Positions 34,317-44,173 of a DNA stretch of 64,000 bases are shown here, one piece after another. The notes below the pieces were generated by a model that saw only the letters and a list, made by a program, of their open reading frames with translations, was not told the DNA's origin and made no database searches. This stretch comes from Marsupella aquatica (Eukaryota; Marchantiophyta): assembly GCA_973895155.1 (NCBI GenBank), contig OZ316892.1:28706001-28770000 (forward strand), in the 5' to 3' direction. The position numbers were made by a program, and so were the translations under genes. Numbering within the stretch: the first letter of the stretch is position 1; each line of letters starts with the position of its first letter.

Positions 34317-34895
34317 TCTATCCTGAATATTATGCTAATAACCTCACTGGAAAATACAGAAGCATTTTCTCTTTTCATACAAACTCCACCTCAAGTGGCT
34401 TGAGCCTTGCTGTCCTCCTCCTTCCCTTCGTTTCCCTGCTCCCTTAGCTTTGACCTTTCACAGGGTTTGTTGCTGGATTTCCAAGATTATAATCTATGAT
34501 GATGCCTATTTCAGTTTTGGTGCGGAGGAAAATAATCCGGTGCATAGTCAAAACCTTCCCACCAGTGCACGCCAAACCACCCTACCATTTTAAGGTTTAG
34601 TGGAGTGAAAAGGTGTGCAGTCGCCTAGGCCGAGACCTACCTCAAGAGCAAACTTTACTAACTGGTCCACTCGTTTAAAAGCAACGTGCAAATTTGCGCC
34701 TGATGATCTGCAGCAAGGGGTTTATGGTGGTCAGTGCAAGGGCCTTACCTGGCCCGCTTGTTGAGTGTAGGAGTGTGGGGATGGTATAGGAACAAGGGGG
34801 AGTGTGGCTGGCCAGTTTGCAATACAGGGGAGCGATGGTAGGCCATGTTGGAAGACCCTGTTTGGCTACAGTTCTCTAAGCCCCACATCTTACTA
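34317..34895. other. intergenic, no gene seen
   Basis: Unique sequence between the Helitron-like and non-LTR elements. Nothing supported. Confidence 0.5.
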
Positions 34896-34899
34896 GTAA

Positions 34900-37590
34900 T
34901 TCACCATGGAAAAAAATATACACACTTTTTATATACAAAGGGACCAAACAGAGTACAAATGAACAAACAAAAGAGGGCCCAAGTGGACAAAACCAATCGA
35001 AAAAGAAGTGAGCAAAAGGGAACCACTAAACACCAAGAAAGAGGAACTAAAAGTAAGAAATGAACAATAGGGAACCCCTAAAAACCAAGAAAGAGAGAGA
35101 GACTAAAACTAACCCAAGCGGACCGAGGTCCTCATCATTCCTACCGATTGTGGCAAAAAGCTAATGGTCCACATCAAGAGTCAAAACTAGATCGGCAAGT
35201 GGGATTGGAACATCCTCAAGGGGAGCTAGCCGCTGCGGAGGCACACTAGCACCCACTGTAAGAGATCGACGATAGATGGCCCGAGCTTGAGCACGCTGTA
35301 AGGTGACTGAAATGCGTTGGCGAAAGTGCGTGGTCAAAATAGAAAGCGGGGGTCCGGTGGGACCCATTCGGCCATGAACATCCCGGGCAGCTTGCCGAAG
35401 AAGCCCATCAAACTGAGGATGAAGACGCCCAAATAGCTCCACAGCAAGGGGGAGGAAGCTGTCGGATGAAGCTCGTGCAGCATATTTGGCCTCCTTCGTT
35501 GTTGCCGCACGTGACGCTGCTGCCCCTGCCGTAGTTGCCGCTGTCCCAATGATGTCTTGGCGCAATGGGTTTGCCACCACAACATCTGCCAAAGTACGTT
35601 GACCCTCACGGACCATGGTAAGATCCACCCGTAACCGCTGTGATGGAGGACCAGGTAACTCGAGTACCACCTCCGGCCGCACGCATACCAAAGAGCCAGA
35701 GAGAACCTGAGCAGTCACATCTCGCACAACGTCGTGAACAATAATGGTTTCACCTCCCAAACTGCACCGAAGAAGATGGACACCTGTGGCATCACAAGGC
35801 TTCCCACAAGTGCAAGAAGGAGGTAAACCTGCAAGAAGTGGGTGGGGCAGCCCCAGACGAAGACACATGGCTGTGGAGAACTCCGTTGAAGACATCCGCA
35901 AATGAGGAATGACTGGATTGGCCTGAAGCCATCCACCTGCGCCCTTCCCTCCGGAAGAAAGAATCCGAGCTCGGTCCGTGTCAGGTGCCTCGGAGAGGAT
36001 GCTGGAAAGGGTGAAAGTGTGCATACGCCCAGCGAGGTCTGCCTGAAGACGAACGGGATCCAAGGATAAAAACTCCTGGAAAGAAGGTAACGCGGCGCGA
36101 ACGGGATCTGGTAATGAGGACCGCGCTGCGCGCAAATGAACCTGAAACGGGAGGGAACCCTCCTCTACCTCCATGAGAGATGAAAGTAAAAAAGAGCGAT
36201 CCTCAATAAGAAAACGATCGGCCAACAACGAGAAGGCGGCCGCCCATGCACCCAAAAAGGCCAAAGGTGCAAGGCTCTCAATGGAAGTAAGCCCAAAACC
36301 ACCCTGCGAAATAGGAAGACTGAGTTGTCGATGAAGCCACGGAGATGAGAGCAACGTACCCGGACCTAAAAGAGAGGCCAGGGTCTGACGAATGGAGACA
36401 TCAAATGCTCGAAGGTGGAGACAAAGATCCTCGGTAGGGGGATGCGTCCTAGCCAGATAAGACGCACGAGGGTGGATGCACCTCAACAACATCCCAAATG
36501 CTGCCTGAGAATCTGCTAACTTAGGGAGCATAGGAGTATGGGCTAAGGCAGCCTGTATAGAGTCAGCGATGAAAGATGAGCAAAAGGAGGCGGTACCGAC
36601 TGGGGAGCCAAGGACCCGAAGACCATCGGCTGGACGTAAGAACCCTGGGGGAAGCACAAGATCAGAGGGTAACCCAGCTGGACTCCATGCACGACTCTTC
36701 ACAGGCTGAACTCGTAAACCGAGGCCCATCAAATGGGTGGAAAGAGTGGCGAGGGCAGAAGTAACCGCGGCAGCAGGACCAATGATGTGGGTGTCATCTG
36801 AAAGGGAGGGGAAGATACACTGGGGGTGGGCCATGGCAGCTTCCCGTAAAGCTGTAAAATGGGCAATGGCAAAAAGAGGCCCACCCAAAGGGTCACCCTG
36901 ACGTGTACCTTCTGCAGAGGAAATAGTGGTATACACACCTGTAGAGGAGTGATGACTATAGAAGAGTGGGGCCTCGAGTCCATAAAAACAACGGACAAAG
37001 GGGATCAGGGACTGGATGTCTGGATCCGCCGCCCTCAAAGCACGAAAAATGGCTGCCCGAGAAACCGTATTAAAAGCGTTAGAGACATCAACCTGGAGGA
37101 CAACCCAATCAGGGTGGAGGTCCAATGTAGCTCGAATACCCGCAATAACCGTCTCACAACCGCCAGGAACGCCAACTGCAAACTGATGTGGAGAGAGATG
37201 ATCCGATAGTGCAGAGCGAAACTGTGAGGAAAGTGTGCGAGACACAAGACGAAGAAAAACCTCCCCAATAGCAATTGGCCAAACACCCGGTGAAGACTTA
37301 GCCATGGCCAATAAACGAGAAGCACTCAAGAGCCGAGAGACGGGAGGAGGCAAACGACCGGCTGCAATACACTGGCAAAAGGAGAAGAAAACTGGAAAAC
37401 CAAACTGAGGATCCTCAGGGGGGAATAAATCACGAAAATGCTCAAAGACATAGCCGGAGGGGCCACCAGCAGAACAACGCGGGGCATGGAGGAAGGCATA
37501 GGTGAAGTGGTCCCTACTAAACCATGGAAACCTACTTTTATGGCCTAGGTCTACAGTGACGCCTCTAGGCCTAAACTCTGCGGGCCTCAC
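34900..37590 (-). mobile_element. R2-like non-LTR retrotransposon, long copy
   Basis: The element has an intact 809-codon frame for RT plus restriction-like endonuclease and a 3' UTR of about 260 bp that is A/C-rich. On the minus strand it ends near 34900-34925 in an A/T-rich tract. The N-terminal zinc-finger/Myb region usual for R2-like proteins is missing, and an in-frame TAA lies directly before codon 1. The copy is therefore 5'-truncated, or its start has been lost. The single ORF with RT before endonuclease places it among RLE-type non-LTR elements. Confidence 0.9.
35161..37590 (-). CDS. R2-like reverse transcriptase with restriction-like endonuclease
   Basis: The 809-residue frame is open without lesions. 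RT motifs: SAGGPSGYVFE near 40-50, VLQVDVSNAFN (catalytic Asp168), GTRQGDPLGGPLF (228-240) and PSLSDDTHII (catalytic Asp265-Asp266; the usual Y/F-x-D-D reads L-S-D-D here). A thumb and linker region follows, then GAGGWLQANP near 550. The Cys/His module CTCGKPCDATGVHLLRC is at 593-609 and the PD-(D/E)XK-type nuclease has Asp656 (LRVDLTMV) and Asp669 (ADVVVANP). The protein would nick target DNA and prime reverse transcription there. The first codon is not ATG (GTG at 37590) and a stop precedes it, so an N-terminal part is missing. Family level is well supported; the exact clade needs a tree. Confidence 0.9.
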   Translation of the reverse strand: MRPAEFRPRGVTVDLGHKSRFPWFSRDHFTYAFLHAPRCSAGGPSGYVFEHFRDLFPPEDPQFGFPVFFSFCQCIAAGRLPPPVSRLLSASRLLAMAKSSPGVWPIAIGEVFLRLVSRTLSSQFRSALSDHLSPHQFAVGVPGGCETVIAGIRATLDLHPDWVVLQVDVSNAFNTVSRAAIFRALRAADPDIQSLIPFVRCFYGLEAPLFYSHHSSTGVYTTISSAEGTRQGDPLGGPLFAIAHFTALREAAMAHPQCIFPSLSDDTHIIGPAAAVTSALATLSTHLMGLGLRVQPVKSRAWSPAGLPSDLVLPPGFLRPADGLRVLGSPVGTASFCSSFIADSIQAALAHTPMLPKLADSQAAFGMLLRCIHPRASYLARTHPPTEDLCLHLRAFDVSIRQTLASLLGPGTLLSSPWLHRQLSLPISQGGFGLTSIESLAPLAFLGAWAAAFSLLADRFLIEDRSFLLSSLMEVEEGSLPFQVHLRAARSSLPDPVRAALPSFQEFLSLDPVRLQADLAGRMHTFTLSSILSEAPDTDRARILSSGGKGAGGWLQANPVIPHLRMSSTEFSTAMCLRLGLPHPLLAGLPPSCTCGKPCDATGVHLLRCSLGGETIIVHDVVRDVTAQVLSGSLVCVRPEVVLELPGPPSQRLRVDLTMVREGQRTLADVVVANPLRQDIIGTAATTAGAAASRAATTKEAKYAARASSDSFLPLAVELFGRLHPQFDGLLRQAARDVHGRMGPTGPPLSILTTHFRQRISVTLQRAQARAIYRRSLTVGASVPPQRLAPLEDVPIPLADLVLTLDVDH

Positions 37591-37747
37591 TTAATTTGGG
37601 GGTGCAGGGAATGGGGACAATTATAATACTAAGGAATCTTTTTCTTGCCAAGTTTATTTTGTTCTGCAGGCCTCACTTAATTTTGGGAGTGCAGGGAATA
37701 GTGACAATTATAATACTAAGGAATCTTTCGCTTGCCAGGTTTTTTTG
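37578..37747. repeat. 86-bp tandem duplication at the 5' end of the non-LTR element
   Basis: Copy 1 (37578-37663) starts 'ctgcgggcctcacttaattt' and copy 2 (37664-37747) 'ctgcaggcctcacttaattt'. Both contain 'gacaattataatactaagga'. Copy 1 overlaps the first codons of the RT frame, so the element boundary lies in or beside this duplication. Confidence 0.92.
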
Positions 37748-38600
37748 TACTCAACCCTATATTTACGCTCAAAAGAACCTGTAGGGCTTGTAGACTCTTC
37801 CTGCCACTCTGTTTGGCAGACCTGTGGGAGCTCTCTTATGATTCGAAATCTAAAGGAAAGCTAAAAGAAAGTGTTATCATTCAAAATCTAAAAGGAAAAG
37901 CGAAACGGACGTGTGTTGTCAGACTGGGTTTTTTTTCCCTTAGACTGCTTATTATAACCATTATAACCAACCCCCTAAACTTTGTGTTCCTCAGACTAAT
38001 CTTATCAACTCATTAGCTAATACAAGCTTTCAAGGGCTAGGGTCTAGAGTGAAGTCTCTAGAAAACTCCATATAAAGACAAAGCTGGGCTTGAAAATAAA
38101 CACCAAATTGGGATCTCAACAAAACATGGGGATAGGGCAAATATCAAGGGGAATTTTCTAATTTTTTTGCAAGATATATACCATAGACTTCTTCGTTTTT
38201 CCAATAATATTTTTTGGAATTATCGCTATTAGGGCGTCTCAAAACTCGGTCATTCGGATTTGTGATATATCCCATAACTCAAGTTATGGGATCCAGTTAT
38301 AGAATTTAAAAAATTGGGGGGGGGGGGGGGAGATAACATTGACCTGTCCCATAAGGCAAGAGTTACGGCCTCACCTGTCTCATAGCATATATCACTTGTT
38401 CCTCAATTTTTGATCAGCAGCCGCCTCAAATGCAACAGCAATCACCACGTCAGGAGCAAATCCTACATGCTTTCAGTCGCAGCTTTCCGGAGTTCCGGAG
38501 TCTTAAATTTCCAGATTTTTGCCTAAAGTTGCGGGAAAGTTACGGGTTAAGTGTTGAGTCCACGGGCTTTCCTTGTGGTAGCTGAAGATAAACTCCTATA
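37748..38600. other. intergenic, no gene seen
   Basis: A homopolymer G run of about 14 lies near 38317-38331. 'tctaaaggaaagctaaaaga' and 'ctaaaaggaaaagcgaaacg' form a small duplication near 37850-37910. No gene is supported. Confidence 0.55.
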
Positions 38601-38619
38601 ACGTGTAGGGGAGTGGAGT

Positions 38620-38815
38620 TCCCGTAATAATTGAGTTATGGGAGTACCTTGTCTTCCTTGTCTTGTTAAGACCAAGTAACGCCCTATTTAATCAAGCTAG
38701 TGATCATAATTGAGTTATGGAAGTACCTTATCTTGTTAAGGTCAATAATTGAGTTATGGGAGTACTTTATCTTGTTAAGGCCAAGCTAAGCACTATTTAA
38801 TGAAGCTAGTGATAG
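38620..38815. repeat. three short diverged tandem units
   Basis: The phrase 'ataattgagttatgg(g/a)agtac(c/t)tt' starts near 38626, 38706 and 38746, each with 'cttgttaag(a/g)(c/t)c'. Two units continue into 'ctatttaat(c/g)aagctagtgat'. Confidence 0.85.
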
Positions 38816-39319
38816 CCAACCCCTTTGTGTAGATGCTCCACTGTAAGAGTGATTTTCGGTATAAAGCTTTGGGCGGACGTCTCGTTGTTACTGGTGCTTA
38901 TTCGAGCGAAAACTTCAGCGTTTGACGCAGACGAAGACTCAGTTGACGACTATGGCGTTCGATCATACAGAGCTGGTGGACCTCCTTGTGTAGAACAAGA
39001 CGAAGAACGTGAGTTTGACGACGTTGTTGTGGACTGAGGACTCGAGGAGTGTCCTCACTTTCCTCGCCCGCCGGAGCAGAGAAGGCAGTTGACGCTGTAG
39101 GAGCTGTAGCGGCCCCCTTTGCGACCACGTTTTCAGCCCAAGTGCTCGAGAACTGCGCAGGAGGCTGAAGTGGGATGCAAAATTGTGAAACTATGGAACT
39201 GAGATGCGGCAGGGTGCTGCGGGGCCACTTCTGTTAGTGATGCGGAGCATGATAGTTTCTTTGGTTGGAAATTTAGAATCGGTCGCACCCATTCACGGAA
39301 GAGTTGAGAAATTGGCTCC
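38816..39319 (+). other. upstream region of the membrane-protein gene
   Basis: Frames on both strands (38825-39037 plus, 38898-39128 minus) are open but have no recognisable motif. Shared coding-like composition here probably reflects GC content. The stretch likely holds promoter and 5' UTR of the next gene. Confidence 0.45.
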
Positions 39320-40273
39320 ATGAAAGTGGTCGAAGTGAATTGGCGGCAGTTTCAAGAAGAGCACCGCGGCACTGCTCGGGCGTTAGGCAACATGAACCGC
39401 TCGTTCAACTCGTTCAAGAGGTCTCCAGCTCTCGTTTGCTCGGTCGGTGCGTTTGTAATCGTCTATGCGGTTTACGGACTGCTTCTCCTTCCGAATAATT
39501 CAAATCGTGGTGTCCGCAACGTCTCCAAGACGAGGATTGCCGCCGTGCCCGCTCCAACTAGTAGTGTTCCCACCGTTACTGTGAGGTATACTCAGGAGGA
39601 GCTAGAGAGAGTGATGATGTCTCACGAGGCACGTCGAGCTGTGGAGCCCCGGGATCTCGTGAATAGGCTTAGGGAAATCGGTTGGGGAATCATAAACAAA
39701 AATAATTCTGTGCCGGAAAAAGATGATTCCGTGCATGCCGAGCCGGATATTAATGGAGATCTTGGCGAGTCTCGGGATGGTGTGCAATCTAATGGGGGGA
39801 TTCCTGAACAAGGGAAGTCGGGTCAGAAGGAGGAAAGGGCAAAACCAAAGATTCAGCTGGACGGAGGGAAACTAGTCCTCAAGGGACCGGAGATAGAGGA
39901 TGGTATCATTCCAGGGAGGCCAATCCCACCTGAATGTAATGCGGAGCCGCACACAGACTACGATGGTGTAGCTGTGAGGTGGGGTTTGACATTTTCCCAA
40001 GAGAGTGCTGCGGATTGCTGTCAAGCATGTATCGACCAGGCTAGAAGTGCACGGGAAGGAGAGTTGCGGTGCAATGTCTGGGTTTACTGCCCAGCTGAAG
40101 AGGGCTGCTATTCACCTGATATCTATGAGCACAAGGAATCCGAATGTTGGCTCAAACAGAGTGAACAACCAAGAACCAATTTCAAAGGACGTTACTCCCC
40201 TGCCTATAGAGAGGAGCACCCAAAGTGTACAGAGGTGGTAGCCTGGGCTTCAGGTGTGATCTATCTAGTTTAA
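39320..40273 (+). CDS. single-pass membrane protein with Cys-rich PAN/apple-like module
   Basis: The frame gives 317 aa from the ATG at 39320. Residues 37-57 form one membrane span (VCSVGAFVIVYAVYGLLLLP) preceded by basic residues, which suggests a type II topology with the C-terminus in the Golgi lumen or outside the cell. Residues 60-200 are a low-complexity charged stalk. Residues 206-303 hold nine cysteines (C206, C233, C234, C237, C251, C257, C263, C276, C303) with SAADCCQACIDQA, CNVWVYC and ESECWLK. That pattern is typical of PAN/apple-like folds that bind protein or sugar. Similar plant proteins with one span and this module exist but are uncharacterised. The end is uncertain: a splice-donor-like CAG|GTGTGA lies at about 40253, five codons before the stop, so one more exon is possible. 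Confidence 0.78.
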   Translation: MKVVEVNWRQFQEEHRGTARALGNMNRSFNSFKRSPALVCSVGAFVIVYAVYGLLLLPNNSNRGVRNVSKTRIAAVPAPTSSVPTVTVRYTQEELERVMMSHEARRAVEPRDLVNRLREIGWGIINKNNSVPEKDDSVHAEPDINGDLGESRDGVQSNGGIPEQGKSGQKEERAKPKIQLDGGKLVLKGPEIEDGIIPGRPIPPECNAEPHTDYDGVAVRWGLTFSQESAADCCQACIDQARSAREGELRCNVWVYCPAEEGCYSPDIYEHKESECWLKQSEQPRTNFKGRYSPAYREEHPKCTEVVAWASGVIYLV

Positions 40274-43126
40274 CTGGAGTGCCTTTCTAGGAGTTCGGGC
40301 AAGGTGCGAAACTGAGTTTGAATGCTGTCGAAGATGGTCCTTGGCCACTTAATTCTTGCTCAACATATGTGGTTTCCACATAGAGGAGATCCCTATTGCC
40401 ACTGGTATTATAAGCTGAGGGTTCTGCTCGCTAAACTTCTTGTAGAGTATAGCGTAAATTCCTAGAAGAAATATGGCGGAAGGGAACGCTGGAAGGCTAC
40501 ATTGTACACACCATCCGCACCAACAATTTGTTCCAAGGCAGCAATATCTCCGTTAAGCAGTCTTTCAATGCTGAGGGGCACTAGCGAGATTTTTAGTAGG
40601 TTCTCACAGTCGACGAAATTGAGATTATACTATTTGCAAGTGGTAATCCATTTCGTTTAGACTCAGAGCAGTCCATCTGCACGTCCCTGAATTTGGGACC
40701 AAGTAAGCAGATGAGGTTTAATGTCTAACGCGAAATCCCTTTCCATTCTTTCCGGTAGTAGTTTTTTTCAGGATTAGTTGTCGAAGGGAGGAAAGTGTTG
40801 TCTGGTAAGCTCCTTTCGGTGCTCTCATAACATAGACTTGACTGGTCGGAGCTTATTTTGCAGGCTTACAATTCATATGAAATTGCAACACAGTAGTACT
40901 TGTGATTTCACCTTTGAGTTTCAATGGATAGATCAGATCTCTCAAAATATTTCTTAGTTAATAAGTTGCTGCAGATTTCTGTCCATGAAAATGTTTGGAC
41001 ATTCTGTGATGGTAGGTTTCCATTTAGGGAAGGGAAGAAACCAAATCCAATGGAGCAAAAACCTTGTCACCATATTATCTTTTTGAATAGCATCAGTCTC
41101 ATCAGCTGCTGTAATTTTGTGTATGAACATTTGTGGACATTCTGTAGTGGTATTTTAAAAGGGTTGGATAAAGAAACAAGGACTTTGAAGCAGATCATCA
41201 TCTGCTCCCTTCTCTGAGAAAGTTGGCGAGTGGATTGTGGCCTGGCTTGCAGGCGTTGTAGACAGCCGTCCTGGCCCAATTTGGCTATCCAGATGGGAGT
41301 GTGGAAGTCATTGGTAAATTCTTGTCGTCTTTTCTATGAATCTCTACCCTTTTGGAATTTAATGAAGATTAGGATGCCTAGAAAAGTGGGCCCGATCCAG
41401 ACACGTTTGAATCACAGCAACACGATCAGCTAAACGGGAGGAGGGTTGTCTAATTGTCGCCTTCTTGAGTAGCATGATCCCACACAGAAGTGACAATAAA
41501 AGCAACGATGCTGTGCTCAACCAACTATGCTAGAATCTGGTCTGTTTGGGGTTTATTGTGGCTGCTTGGGTTTGTTGCGGTACTTCATTAACCACAATAA
41601 AATGTTACAGATGGCTCTAGTGGCATATGTGCTGCCCCCAACCACGAGACCACCCAAACCTCTTCTCTCCGGATTACAGCAAAGTTTTCTTATCATCCAC
41701 CTGAATGAGTGAAAACCCTCACATGAGCAGCTCGTACTGGTCTGATTTATGCAGCCCAAACCAATATAGCCTTCTGTGTATTGGTGCCAAAAAGGAACCG
41801 CTCTACTTCCAAAAAGTTTGAGGATCTGCCAACGAGAAGTTTGGTGTTCAGAGTGGAAACCGTGGAACCATCTCAAAATCCACTCACCTAGTTTTGAACG
41901 TGTCTACGAGCGACAGTAATAGTAAGAAACGGGACTCTCCGTTGGTATGTAAGTAGTGCTGCCATTCAAGAACCCAAAGACCTACAATTCTACACCAGAC
42001 TCGCTCATTGTCACAAGCGCATCCTGAAGCGCTATGTAAGAGTTGCTGACATTCAGGACTTTTGTGCAATTCTACACTGTTTCTTTCGCAAATTGAATAT
42101 AACTTTGACCTGATGCAAGTGCAGAAGGTTCCAGAGTAAAACGGCCAAAGGAGAATCGTTGGCCCACAGCAATCCAGAATCTTTACTGGAGACTTCAGAT
42201 TGTCACACCAAAGGTAAATCTTCAAGTGCGTTGACAGTAGGACACATCGGAAGATCCGATCCTCTCCATACCTGTGCTGCTTGCTGTACAGATGCCAAGG
42301 GCAGGTCGTTCGGTGGGGCATCTCTTACTTGGGAGGAAAGAAACTGAAGTAGGCAGCAGATATTCATGCTCATAGGATCAATTGGCCCACTAACAGAGGA
42401 AAGATCTAGGATCGAGCTCCCTGCCAGAATTTGCAAATTTCAACTCGAATGCTCAATCAGACTCGGCAGGACTAATTGGGCAAGCTAAAATGAGATGTAC
42501 ATACGGGCAGATCCCACATCAAACTTCGAATGAGCTGATGGAGATTACAGCAACACAAAAGTCTATCGAGCTTGTGTGATTGTCTCGATCAAATTTGCTC
42601 TAACAATGCCCATGGAAAAAGCAGCAAGGGGATAAGAGCCAAGAACACAGTCATGCATAGTATGCCAGGGCCCGCTGTACATGTCAATGGTTAGCTGGGG
42701 GCCTACTCCACTGATGCCACAGGACAACTAAAAACCCAAACAGAGACCCAAAGCGAACTATCTCAAGCTTCTTATCGGCGAACTGCTGTGCAATTAATCA
42801 AATGGATTGCCCTTCGGGAAAGGAAAATACAGGAGAAACAAGAACAGTAATAACAGCAATGAGTTATAAGATCAGTTGGGATCCCAACATGCTTGCTGTG
42901 TGACTGAAAAAGCTCTATGACTCTAAATGTCATCCAAGCTCAAATGCGTACATCCTGATACTCCCACATAAGCGTACAAATCCTACCCAAGATGAAGGCT
43001 AATTTGATGGAGATCCCGACCAAGCTGGATAACTCAAGAGCACCGAAGCTAGTCAACATATCTCATCTTTACAATGCAATCGGTACACTGAATGTTAAAA
43101 GTAATTGGACTTGAGCACTAGAGAAA
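40274..43126. other. intergenic, no gene seen
   Basis: About 2.9 kb with no supported gene. 'ttgtggacattctgtagtgg' at 41130 partly repeats 'gtttggacattctgtgatgg' at 40992. If the upstream membrane protein has a further exon it would lie at the start of this stretch. Confidence 0.55.
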
Positions 43127-43500
43127 TGCCTATGGATGAGCAGAACTCTGAAGACATCATTATTTTCGAAAAGAATGGGGTTTTCCCTTGTTTTCTTCCC
43201 TTCATGGAGCCTTCTACCTTTGGGATCCTTACTTCTGGTTTGGTTTCTCTATGGCAGTGTGTCACTCGTGGTTTGGTATTTTACAATGTGACAAATAGAC
43301 CGTTGAGGTTAATTCAATAAGTAATTTCCCCAAAGTTTTTGGGTATACTCTTAAAGACATCATTATTGTGGAAAAAGAATGGGTTTTTGCGTTGTTTCTT
43401 CCCTTTATGAAGTCTTCTGCCTTTGGGATCCTGATTCTCCTCGTTTGGTTTTAATATAGCAGTGTGATATTAGTGGTTTGGTTTTTTTGTTCGTCAACAA
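43127..43500. repeat. tandem duplication, period about 222 bp
   Basis: Segments near 43127 and 43351 share 'gaca/aagacatcattatt', 'tttgggatcct', 'gtttggttt' and 'gcagtgtg(t/a)'. They are diverged and non-coding. Confidence 0.75.
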
Positions 43501-44173
43501 TGTGATACATGTACTTGGAAACTGAAGCCAGGAGGGACCACCATGTTGGACACTATGCTCCAGTGGACCACATGTTGGTGGTCATGTGGTCCATGGAGTG
43601 TGGGACCCATAACTTGATAATTATGACTTCCAAAATATTTTTTAGTTGTGCACTGACAAGGCAAATAGAGAAGGAGGAGATGGAAAAAAACACCCAGCCA
43701 AATATGTCTTATTAACACATGAAAACTAATCTAATGATAATTACCCCTCCACGTTTTATGATGAAAAACTCAACCAAAATAGCCAAAAATTCAGTGGCAC
43801 TTTGATGTAAGTGTAGTTTATACACTCCTCTAGCATATCCCCAGATTTTAAAATTATTTGAATATGTGAATATCAAGTTATTACAATCAAACTTAAATTT
43901 TGAGAAATGTGGTCCATGGGAGCTTCAAATTCTATAAACTTGCGAGGGTAATTTCCCAAATGTTATTGGGTAAACTTAACCAGGGTCAGTCTCTAAGAAA
44001 TTGGTCACAGTTTTCCAGGCTCAAATTTTTCGACCAACCGTCAACGGCGCCGTTAGGTGTCCAAACCACCGTTGCTCACTTCCTGTCGTTCATACCTATC
44101 GAGGAGAGCTTTTCAATGGCGAAACAAATCTTCAAATCTACATTGTGAGCAGAGAGAGTCGAAGAGGAGCAAA
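43501..44173. other. upstream region of ATP12
   Basis: No gene seen. 44020-44173 becomes GC-richer and probably contains the 5' UTR of ATP12. Confidence 0.5.

Noticed and set aside
38825-39128. Frames on both strands upstream of the membrane-protein gene as a divergent gene pair
   Set aside because: Neither shows a known motif, and the opposite frames overlap almost fully; more likely 5' UTR or promoter.
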